A model generated the notes under the pieces. The model did no database searches, was not told the origin of the DNA, and saw only the letters and a list, made by a program, of their open reading frames with translations. 53,472 bases of DNA. It comes from an uncultured Lachnospiraceae bacterium (GTDB lineage: Bacteria; Bacillota; Clostridia; Lachnospirales; Lachnospiraceae). Positions 47,064-53,472 of the stretch are shown here, piece after piece. Position 1 is the stretch's first letter. Each line of letters starts with the position of its first letter. The DNA is taken from positions 1-53,472 of the forward strand of contig CACZJF010000014.1 in assembly GCA_902781455.1 (NCBI GenBank), written 5' to 3'. The position numbers and the translations under genes are program-made.

Positions 47064-48845
47064 ATGAAACAGATATTGGTGGAATGGAAACAGGATCATC
47101 CTGCGGCAGGGCAGGTGGAAGAGATCCGGCAGGAGTGGGAAAAGGGTGTATACAGCAGTATGCTGATACACATTTACAGCGGCTTGTCGGAGGACCGCTT
47201 TACCAGCCATATTGCTGCTGAGATGAAGGCGTGCTTCCCGCAGGCACAGGTTGTCGGAACGATGTCTGCCGGTGAGATTAAGGACGGCAGACTGATGGCA
47301 AAGGGGGTTCTGGTTTCAGCGATTCTGTTTGAGGAAACCGAAGTGACCGTGCTGCGCTATGATCATGTGAAGGGGAATGAAGAATCCACAGGACACAGAA
47401 TCCGGACCGATCTGGGAGCCATCCCAAAAGTGCGCGGAGCGGAGCTGCTGTTTCCGGGAACAGAGCTGAATACACGGCCTTTCTTCCGGGAAATGAGCAG
47501 GTGCAGAAAGGACATCCAGATCTGGGGCGGCTACAGCGGCGATCACATGCTGAACGCACCTGTCCATTTTATCTTTGATGAAAGCGGCGTCCTGTTTGAT
47601 TCCGTACTGGTGACGGCCTTTGCAGGAGACAACATATTCTTCAATATCGATAAGAGCATCGGATGGGAACCGCTCGGTCCGTCCTTCCACGTGACGAAAG
47701 CGGAAGGCAACCGGCTGATAGAACTGGAAGGACGTCCGGCCTCGGAGATCTACGAGAAGTTTCTCCAGATCGACCGGAGAAGACGGAACAATGCCGAAGA
47801 AGGATACGCATTTCCGCTGCTCGCCAAGTACAACGGCGAGGAATGGCTCAGGAGCGCGTTTCACATTGAAGAAGACGGTTCTTTGAACCTGCATGGTTTT
47901 GTCACGGAAGGAACGGAGATTCAGCTCTCCTATGGAAACCCGGAGAACATTCTCCGCGTCATCAACAACCGGCTTGAGACGATCCGGCAGTTCAAGCCGC
48001 AGGTCATCCTGCTGTATTCCTGCGTGGTCCGCAAAGCATTCTGGGACAACCTGGTAGACATCGAGATGGAGCCATTTGCCCTTCTGGCAAGTACGGCAGG
48101 GTTTCATACCTGGGGAGAAGTAGCCCGCAATAAGCGCAACGGCGAGGTTGTGGAACACAATGTTACGCTTCTCTCCATCGCGATGCGGGAGGGCTCTGCT
48201 CCATCCGGAGAACTTCCGGTGGTACAGGCAGATGATACGCTGCTGAGAGGACAGGCTGCCATGCTTCGCCGCCTGACGAACCTGATCTTCATCACCATGG
48301 GGGAACTGCAGAAGGCGCACAACGATCTGCAGAAGCTGAACGAGAAGCTCTCTGTCATGGCGGAAAAGGATTCTCTGACAGGCCTGTACAACCGCAGGAA
48401 GATCGATGAGCTGATCAACTATACCCTTGACGATTCTGAGAGAACGGGACAGCCGGTTTCTCTGATCATGGCGGATATCGATCATTTCAAACAGGTCAAC
48501 GATCTGTATGGCCACCATACGGGTGATGTGGTACTGAGAGAAATCGCCAGAGTACTTGGGTCTGTCGCGGAAGCCTCCGGCGGAAGCGCAGGCCGGTGGG
48601 GCGGGGAGAAATTTTTCCTTCTGCTTCCTGATACCGAAGAAGAGGAAGCGATGGTCACTGCGGAACACCTGCGGATGATTGTGGGAAAACGCAGTTTCCC
48701 GGAGGTGGGGAAGGTGACAGTCAGCCTTGGCGTGATCACCGTTCATGGAGATGCTGAGAGGAAGCAGGTATTCTCCAGGATTGACACAGCGCTCTACGAG
48801 GCGAAGGATGGAGGCAGGAACCGGACCGTACAGGCCACCATCTGA
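47064..48845 (+). CDS. FIST-sensor GGDEF-domain protein with degenerate GGEKF motif
   Basis: A 593-residue protein; ATG 47064 follows TGGAGAATCGG. Residues ~1-390 are the FIST N and C domains (SHIAAEMKACFPQAQVVGTMSAGEI, GGYSGDHM, LLYSCVVRKAFW), which bind amino acids or other small ligands. A coiled coil (LQKAHNDLQKLNEKLSVM) leads to the GGDEF domain: EKDSLTGLYNRRKIDE, MADIDHFKQVND, and RWGGEKFFLLLP at ~513. The fourth residue of the motif is Lys instead of Glu, so diguanylate cyclase activity is doubtful. No RxxD inhibitory site is evident. Confidence 0.9.
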   Translation: MKQILVEWKQDHPAAGQVEEIRQEWEKGVYSSMLIHIYSGLSEDRFTSHIAAEMKACFPQAQVVGTMSAGEIKDGRLMAKGVLVSAILFEETEVTVLRYDHVKGNEESTGHRIRTDLGAIPKVRGAELLFPGTELNTRPFFREMSRCRKDIQIWGGYSGDHMLNAPVHFIFDESGVLFDSVLVTAFAGDNIFFNIDKSIGWEPLGPSFHVTKAEGNRLIELEGRPASEIYEKFLQIDRRRRNNAEEGYAFPLLAKYNGEEWLRSAFHIEEDGSLNLHGFVTEGTEIQLSYGNPENILRVINNRLETIRQFKPQVILLYSCVVRKAFWDNLVDIEMEPFALLASTAGFHTWGEVARNKRNGEVVEHNVTLLSIAMREGSAPSGELPVVQADDTLLRGQAAMLRRLTNLIFITMGELQKAHNDLQKLNEKLSVMAEKDSLTGLYNRRKIDELINYTLDDSERTGQPVSLIMADIDHFKQVNDLYGHHTGDVVLREIARVLGSVAEASGGSAGRWGGEKFFLLLPDTEEEEAMVTAEHLRMIVGKRSFPEVGKVTVSLGVITVHGDAERKQVFSRIDTALYEAKDGGRNRTVQATI

Positions 48846-48884
48846 TCCCTGCCGCAAAAACAGGTTTGTCTTGTATCAGGTTGT

Positions 48885-48915
48885 TTGCATATGTCCGTGT
48901 GGTTTGTGTTATAAT
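48885..48915 (+). promoter_or_regulatory. Promoter of the symporter gene
   Basis: A perfect TATAAT at 48910-48915; the best -35 is TTGCAT (48885-48890) with a long 19-nt spacer. It lies 45 nt upstream of ATG 48961. Confidence 0.5.
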
Positions 48916-48960
48916 GATTCCAGAAACTGTAAACTTCTGCAGCAGAAAGGACACACAGAT

Positions 48961-50175
48961 ATGAAAGAAAAGAAAAAGCTGACTCTGGCAACAAAGATCT
49001 TTATCGCTCTGATTCTGGGTATCATCGTGGGTATGGCCCTGACAAGCCATTCGGACATCGCTGTCTCTTACATCAAGCCATTTGGTACGATCTTCCTGAA
49101 CCTGATCAAGTGGATCGTCACACCGCTGGTATTCTTCTCCATTATGGCTGGTGTCATATCGATGAGAGATATCAAGAAGGTCGGCTCCGTCGGAATCAAA
49201 ACTCTTGTTTACTACCTGTGCACAACGGCATTCGCGATCACCATCGGACTGATCCTTGCCAATCTGTTCAAAGGGATCTTCCCCGTGCTGCAGACAACGG
49301 ATCTGGCTTATGAAGCAGCTGAACCCGTGAAGTTCATGGACACTCTGGTCGGCATCTTCCCGTCCAACTTCTTCGCACCGTTTGTGGAAGCAAACATGCT
49401 CCAGATCATCGTCGCGAGCCTGATCATCGGCTTTGCGCTTCTTCTGGTCAAGCAGCAGAAAGAGATCGAATTTACGATGGTCGATATGCTGAATGATGTC
49501 TTCATGAAAGCGATGGAGATGATCGTAGCCCTGTCACCGATCGGTGTCTTCTGCCTGATCTGCCCTGTGGTCGCTGAAAATGGGCCTGCGGTGCTTGGCT
49601 CTCTGGCGAAGGTTTTGCTGGTGGCATATCTTGGATATATCCTCCATGCGATCATCGTCTATTCTCTCGCGGTAAAGACGGCTGCAGGCATGAGTCCGGT
49701 TACATTTTTCAAGGGCATGATGCCTGCGATCATGTTTGCATTTTCCTCTGCCTCTTCCGTGGGTACACTTCCGATCAACATGGAATGCACGGAGAAGCTG
49801 GGCGCGAGCAGGGAGGTTACTTCCTTCGTCCTGCCTCTCGGCGCGACGATCAACATGGACGGTACCGCGATTTATCAGGGCGTCTGCTCTGTCTTCATCG
49901 CATCCTGCTTTGGCATCACACTGACCTTCCCGCAGATGCTGACGATCGTGCTGACCGCGACGCTGGCTTCCATCGGAACCGCGGGTGTTCCCGGTGCCGG
50001 CATGGTCATGCTCGCGATGGTGCTCAGCTCGGTCGGACTTCCGGTGGAAGGTATCGCGCTGGTCGCCGGCGTAGACAGAATCTTCGATATGGGACGTACG
50101 ACGGTTAACATCACCGGTGACGCTTCCTGCGCAATCATCGTTTCCGCCATGGAAAAGAGAAAGCAGAAGGCGTAA
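48961..50175 (+). CDS. Dicarboxylate/amino-acid:cation symporter (DAACS)
   Basis: A 404-residue secondary transporter. ATG 48961 follows AGAAAGGACACACAGAT; the in-frame extension upstream is not used. Several membrane helices, the serine-rich hairpin FSSASSVGTLPINMEC, NMDGTAIYQG, and the C-terminal DRIFDMGRTTVNITGDA (substrate and Na+ site) mark the GltP/GltT/SstT fold. It takes up glutamate, aspartate or serine with Na+ or H+. It is a single-gene unit with its own promoter and terminator. Confidence 0.93.
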   Translation: MKEKKKLTLATKIFIALILGIIVGMALTSHSDIAVSYIKPFGTIFLNLIKWIVTPLVFFSIMAGVISMRDIKKVGSVGIKTLVYYLCTTAFAITIGLILANLFKGIFPVLQTTDLAYEAAEPVKFMDTLVGIFPSNFFAPFVEANMLQIIVASLIIGFALLLVKQQKEIEFTMVDMLNDVFMKAMEMIVALSPIGVFCLICPVVAENGPAVLGSLAKVLLVAYLGYILHAIIVYSLAVKTAAGMSPVTFFKGMMPAIMFAFSSASSVGTLPINMECTEKLGASREVTSFVLPLGATINMDGTAIYQGVCSVFIASCFGITLTFPQMLTIVLTATLASIGTAGVPGAGMVMLAMVLSSVGLPVEGIALVAGVDRIFDMGRTTVNITGDASCAIIVSAMEKRKQKA

Positions 50176-50257
50176 GCGGAAGGCGGTAAACGCCGGACGT
50201 GAAACGCTCATTCTGCCGGAGACAGATTTGAATGGGCGGCAGATTGAAATGAAAGAG

Positions 50258-50296
50258 AAAGACCGCTGCATGCGACTGCGTGCAGCGGTCTTTTGT
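50258..50296 (+). terminator. Terminator of the symporter gene
   Basis: AAAGACCGCTGCA (50258-50270) pairs with TGCAGCGGTCTTT (50281-50293), then TTGT. Confidence 0.88.
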
Positions 50297-50860
50297 CGGG
50301 TCGGTTTAGAAACGCGCTCCTCCGGCACACGGCGGAGCGTCCGGCCTGCCTGCGATACCTGCCTGTGGCTGACCGGAATCAGGAAGCCGGGCTGTCCTCA
50401 TCTTCATTTTCATGTTGCCTCCATTCCGTTGACAGTATGAACCGTCATGGGAAGTGTTTCTTTCCCAATTCGTCACGTCCTTTTTCTCCCGGAAGGGAGA
50501 TCCGGATCTGCCACCGGTGTTACTGAATCCGAAAAGCTGTATTCTTCGAACCGGATCGACAGGGCAAGTATAGCATGGATATTAGTATACAAACATGTGA
50601 CATTCATTCATAAAAGGACGGAAAAGTCCCAGCCGCAGCGCAGCTGTTTTATGTATTACGTCGAGAATTTCGAATTTGACGATCTCATGGTGGACGATGG
50701 TATGGCGAGGTGGTACGATTTCGCCAGGATCGTTTCTGGATCAATTCGATGAATTTCTTTCGTACACTGTGAAAACCTGCCACACGCTGAGAAAACTTGC
50801 GTCGGCGCGGATTTCTCAATCAATCCTTGATTATCCCCGTATTCCCATACCTGCCAGATC
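50297..50860. other. Gene-free stretch with a short relic-like frame
   Basis: No supported gene over about 560 nt. A 33-codon frame at 50651-50752 begins MYYVENFEFDDLMVDDGM and might be a gene remnant, but it has no ribosome site. Base composition is more AT-rich than the neighbours. An AT-rich promoter-like segment lies at about 50570-50600. Confidence 0.5.
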
Positions 50861-51040
50861 GTGACAAGACGTGGCAATCACCGACAAACCTCAAAAATCC
50901 CCGTATGAGCAGCATATGGTGAGAGAGACAAGGCGTGGCAATCACCGATAAACCTCAAAAATCCCCGTATGAGCAGCCTGTGGCGAGAGAGATAAAGCGT
51001 GGCAATCACCGACAAGTCTAAAACCTCCCCGTATGAGTAG
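50861..51040. repeat. Three-copy 64-bp tandem repeat upstream of cpaF
   Basis: GTGGCAATCACCGA begins at 50871, 50935 and 50999, an exact 64-bp period. Each unit continues with an ACAAACCTCAAAAATCCCCG-type core and ATGAG; copies one and two differ at few positions, copy three more. The array ends just before the cpaF start. GGTGA/TCACC could pair between units. Confidence 0.85.
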
Positions 51041-51082
51041 AAAGGAGCAGGGTGCCTGCTGAGGCGTTCACCCGCAAGAAAC

Positions 51083-51622
51083 ATGATGGACCAGCAAAGA
51101 TTTCTGGAATGCAGATCTCAACTGATGAGCCGGCTGGAGATGTCCCGGGATATGTCAGACTCGGAGATTCTCGACCTGATTGACGATCTGATCGCGCAGA
51201 GCGATCCTGCCAGGCGGATGCGGTTCGCGGACCGCTACCAGCTCAAGACGGAACTGTTCAATTCCGTACGGCGGCTGGATATTCTGCAGGAGCTTCTTGA
51301 CGATGATACAGTCACCGAGATCATGGTGAACGGAATGGGGAGTATCTATATCGAGCGGGCGGGGCGGCTGATGAAGTGGGAGAAGGCCTTTACATCCCGC
51401 GAGAAGCTGCAGGACATCATCCAGGCAATCGTGGCATATTCCAACCGCGTGGCCAATGAGTCTGTTCCGATTGTGGATGCCCGTCTTCAGCGTGGCGAGC
51501 GTGTCAATATCGTCATGAACCCGATCGCGATCGACGGACCGGTGGTGACAATCCGGCGTTTTCCGGAGAAGCCAATCTCCATCAGGCAGCTGATCTCATG
51601 GGGATCCGTATCGCAGGAGGAA
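51083..51622 (+). pseudogene. cpaF: CpaF/TadA-type secretion ATPase, 5' part, interrupted
   Basis: About 180 codons of the N-terminal and linker domains of a Tad/Flp pilus ATPase: MSDSEILDLIDDLI, LLDDDTVTEIMVNGMGSIYI, RVANESVPIVDARLQRGERV, GPVVTIRRFPEKPI, ISIRQLISWGSVSQEE. After the codons for QEE at about 51622 the protein should continue into the Walker A region, but it passes into foreign sequence, and a composition change is visible at once. The frame happens to stay open to 52006. Start ATG 51083 or 51086 has only a weak ribosome site. Not functional as read. Confidence 0.85.
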
Positions 51623-52002
51623 GGTAAAATTCGCAGACGAAATTTCGACCCCTCAAAAACCCGCCAACCACGGGCGTTTCTCAATTCCGTCAGTTTCCAT
51701 ATCGTCAAATACTTTTCCCAAGCGGATGTACGAAACAAAAAAGTATTTTTCCGAAACGGCGTCGTAGTTTTGTCCCAAAAAGCGAAACGACCATGGAAAA
51801 AAGCGTCGGGATTTCGGGACAAAAGTCCGTTGCCCAATTGCCCGACCTGCGCAAAAGCCGGCGTGAAGTCTCCCGCCGGAAAGAGGGTTCTTTTCCGCAC
51901 GCGGGTCTCGGAACGCCAAAGAGGGCGACGGTCGGCAAGGGACTGCGGAACGACCCGTCGTATGAAATATGCGAAACCAACGGCGAAAAGGAGGAACAAC
52001 GT

Positions 52003-52299
52003 ATGAGGAAAGAAACGAAAACGACGAACGCCGATGAGACGACCAGACGAGAAATCGGATTGGCCTTGGCCGATGCGAGAACCGTGCGGACGATTCTCCT
52101 GAAACTCACGGGAAGCGGGTACAGGTGCGAACCGGAGGTCGGAATCCTGCTCACGGAGGTCATGCTGGAAAAGACCGAGGAACTCGTCGAAAGGCTTCGC
52201 CCGCTGGCTGACGCGGAAACGGCGGGGAAGAGCGACGAGGTCGACGTACTGTTCGGAGAGATGGATTATCTGATGGGAGGAAAAATCAGGGTCAACTGA
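52003..52299 (+). CDS. Unknown 98-residue helical protein (foreign segment)
   Basis: ATG 52003 follows a strong AAAAGGAGGAACAACGT; the frame is open upstream but without support. The protein is acidic and helical (MRKETKTTNADETTRREIG, LTEVMLEKTEELVERLRPL). No family is recognised. Codon usage (ACG, CGA, TTG) differs from the host genes. A terminator follows at 52327. Confidence 0.6.
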   Translation: MRKETKTTNADETTRREIGLALADARTVRTILLKLTGSGYRCEPEVGILLTEVMLEKTEELVERLRPLADAETAGKSDEVDVLFGEMDYLMGGKIRVN

Positions 52300-52326
52300 A
52301 ACGGACTACATATGGGAAGTAAACGA

Positions 52327-52356
52327 GACGGCGGGAGAAGTCCCGTCGTTTTTCGT
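52327..52356 (+). terminator. Terminator in the foreign segment
   Basis: ACGGCGGGA, loop GAAG, TCCCGTCGT with one G-U pair, then TTTT. Confidence 0.75.
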
Positions 52357-52413
52357 CCTTTCCGAAAGGATTCGACGCATATTGCTGAAAACGCCACGGA
52401 AAGGAGAAACGAG

Positions 52414-53355
52414 ATGGTCAAAAGAAACCTGACGGTAAGCCGAACAATAATGTTTGGACTATTGCTGTGCCTCATCGCTGTCAGCCTGTGCGGTTGTGGA
52501 AATAAAACGAAAAAATACGGGATAGAATCTTTGAACGACGAACAGAAAAGAACGCTCGGTGGTACTGACTCCATAGACGAGGCTGTAGCGGAAGGAATGA
52601 GAGAAGTAGGAGCGAACAGTTTCGAAGTGGTTGGGTACGGTAATTATGAGAAAAACTACGTCGGAGAATACGTGGATGTCGTAGTAGACGCAAAAGACAG
52701 AGTTCTGATTGCTCGCATGCTCTTGAAAGACAACGACGCCGAATGGGTGACCGAAGACATCAGAAACGCTGAAAACCATCACTTGTATTACGACAGAAGC
52801 GGTAATTCCATTTCGGACGTCTACGACTATGATACGGATGAAGTGGTAAAGTCCGGAGAGAATCCTCAGGAACTGTTGGATAAAATGAAAGAAGCAACCG
52901 ATACTCCTGAAAATATCCTTTACGAGGTACGGTCGCATGTATCGAATAATTACGAAGACTCCGTCGTCGATGATGTCGCCGTAAACGATGACGTACATGA
53001 CAAGAAAGGTCGAGTAGTACTTGTAAACCTGACATGGAATCGGAACAACTCGGAAGCAACGACGAAAGATATGCTTTCAAGATATTCCGATGATTTGGCG
53101 GCTCATCTCAACGATAGTTTCAGCAGTGTTAATGAAGTGGCTGTATTTTGGACGGTTCCCTACTTAAACGATAAGACGTTCAAATATCAATACTCGAGAA
53201 CCGATATGAAATTCGACGGCGACGAACGAGGCGAGGGGTCTTCGGACGACCGACGACCGAGGGAAAACGAACGAAAACGGCGAAAACATCCGTTTTTTCT
53301 TTCGAAAACGTTTCGAAACGACGCCGAATTCTTTTTTCGACATAATGGACGGTGA
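52414..53355 (+). CDS. Probable lipoprotein of unknown function (foreign segment)
   Basis: A 313-residue frame. ATG 52414 follows GGAAAGGAGAAACGAG; the frame is open from 52312 but through a terminator. The signal IMFGLLLCLIAVSLCGCG ends in a lipobox (LCGC), so export and lipid anchoring are likely. The middle is acidic and polar with VDAKDRVLIARMLLKDNDAE and DKMKEATDTPENILYEV stretches. The last ~50 residues are unusually basic and Arg-rich and span a hairpin-T region (about 53275-53300), so the true protein may end earlier through a frameshift. No family recognised. Confidence 0.6.
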   Translation: MVKRNLTVSRTIMFGLLLCLIAVSLCGCGNKTKKYGIESLNDEQKRTLGGTDSIDEAVAEGMREVGANSFEVVGYGNYEKNYVGEYVDVVVDAKDRVLIARMLLKDNDAEWVTEDIRNAENHHLYYDRSGNSISDVYDYDTDEVVKSGENPQELLDKMKEATDTPENILYEVRSHVSNNYEDSVVDDVAVNDDVHDKKGRVVLVNLTWNRNNSEATTKDMLSRYSDDLAAHLNDSFSSVNEVAVFWTVPYLNDKTFKYQYSRTDMKFDGDERGEGSSDDRRPRENERKRRKHPFFLSKTFRNDAEFFFRHNGR

Positions 53356-53429
53356 ATGAAATCGTCCTGAAATCGAACCGCCGACCGCAAGGCCGTACGC
53401 GGGTCGACGGAACGGTCGAGGGACGAACG

Positions 53430-53472
53430 ATGGAAAGAAAGTCCGCAGTCGGAACGGCTTTACGGTCGAAAG
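53430..53472 (+). CDS. Possible start of a further gene, cut by window end
   Basis: ATG 53430 with a GAGGGACGAACG site before it opens a frame (MERKSAVGTALRSK) to the window edge. Only 14 codons are visible, so the product cannot be named. Confidence 0.3.
   Translation, partial: MERKSAVGTALRSK

Larger units (their letters stand above)
51623..53472. mobile_element. DNA of foreign composition interrupting cpaF (left end of an element or assembly join)
   Basis: From about 51623 the sequence is rich in CGA, ACG, AAA and TTG triplets, unlike the CTG/CGG/ATC usage before it. The first bases contain an imperfect dyad AAATTCG-CAGA-CGAAATTT (51626-51645). A TTTTGTCCC / GGGACAAAA inverted pair lies at about 51772 and 51816. 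It carries the two genes below and runs to the window end, so the far boundary is unseen. Confidence 0.6.

Noticed and set aside
50651-50752. Short gene starting MYYVENFEFDD
   Set aside because: Acidic peptide of 33 residues without a ribosome site; kept only as a note in the gene-free region.
50861-51040. CRISPR array
   Set aside because: The period is 64 bp, but the segments between the cores are also similar to each other and there are no cas genes, so it is a plain tandem repeat.
51623-52006. Continuation of CpaF as a longer fusion protein
   Set aside because: The residues after SQEE have no CpaF features, no Walker A motif, and are Arg/Lys-rich; the open frame is by chance.

Overview
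The window looks like chromosome from a low-GC-lineage Gram-positive of class Clostridia, most likely a gut Lachnospiraceae or a close relative. The reasons are family content (a DUF6472-type small protein, a YolD-like protein, DUF1848, DUF434, a TM2 protein, an acidic secreted vWA protein), strong GGAGG-type ribosome binding sites, Bacillus/Clostridium-type LexA boxes, and moderate GC with CTG/CGG/ATC-rich codons. No rRNA, tRNA or CRISPR array was found. The assignment is inference from reading; no database search was possible.

Layout. 1-0.4 kb: the 3' end of an IS21-type helper ATPase (istB). 0.4-3.5 kb: DUF434 and UPF0303 genes, then a minus-strand pair (YolD-like plus DUF1848) under a promoter carrying two LexA boxes. 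3.6-10.2 kb: a co-directional run of small enzymes: nitroreductase, HD hydrolase, macrodomain, esterase, SDR, nitrilase-type amidase, endonuclease IV, zinc-ribbon and DUF2085 proteins. A decayed hybrid histidine kinase lies among them. 10.3-14.8 kb: metY with a clear promoter and operator-like dyad, followed by a complete polar amino-acid ABC transporter, probably a sulfur amino-acid unit. 14.8-27 kb: an oxidoreductase remnant, yjbQ, membrane and MATE proteins, HD proteins, a large LRR-like protein, a secreted protein, an MBL-fold hydrolase, a HAD hydrolase, a macrodomain fusion, a vWA protein and a TM2 protein. 27-36.3 kb: an orphan adenine methylase, a very large MscS-type channel, DUF308 and UbiB/ABC1-kinase membrane proteins, and an ABCG-like exporter pair. 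36.4-40.9 kb: aquaporin, 5-formyl-THF cyclo-ligase, 8-oxoguanine deaminase-like amidohydrolase, a TPR-like protein and a CYTH protein. 41-50.3 kb: a structured repeat, carB, a secreted vWA/DUF3520 protein, a FIST-GGDEF protein and a dicarboxylate/amino-acid symporter. 50.3-51.6 kb: a tandem 64-bp repeat and the 5' part of a cpaF/tadA-type pilus ATPase. 51.6 kb to the end: DNA of clearly different composition that interrupts cpaF and carries two unrecognised genes; it reads as a mobile element end or an assembly join.

How the genes work together. The strongest candidate for an undescribed system is the SOS-controlled YolD-DUF1848 pair. One LexA box lies inside the 17-bp spacer of a TTGACC/TATAAC promoter and the second at about +5 to +18. 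The second gene has a C-terminal CxxxCxxC cluster like that of radical-SAM enzymes, which suggests a DNA-damage-induced repair or tolerance function. The metY-ABC block is the clearest metabolic unit. The macrodomain-vWA neighbours, the two structured intergenic repeats and the interrupted cpaF are the other places to look.
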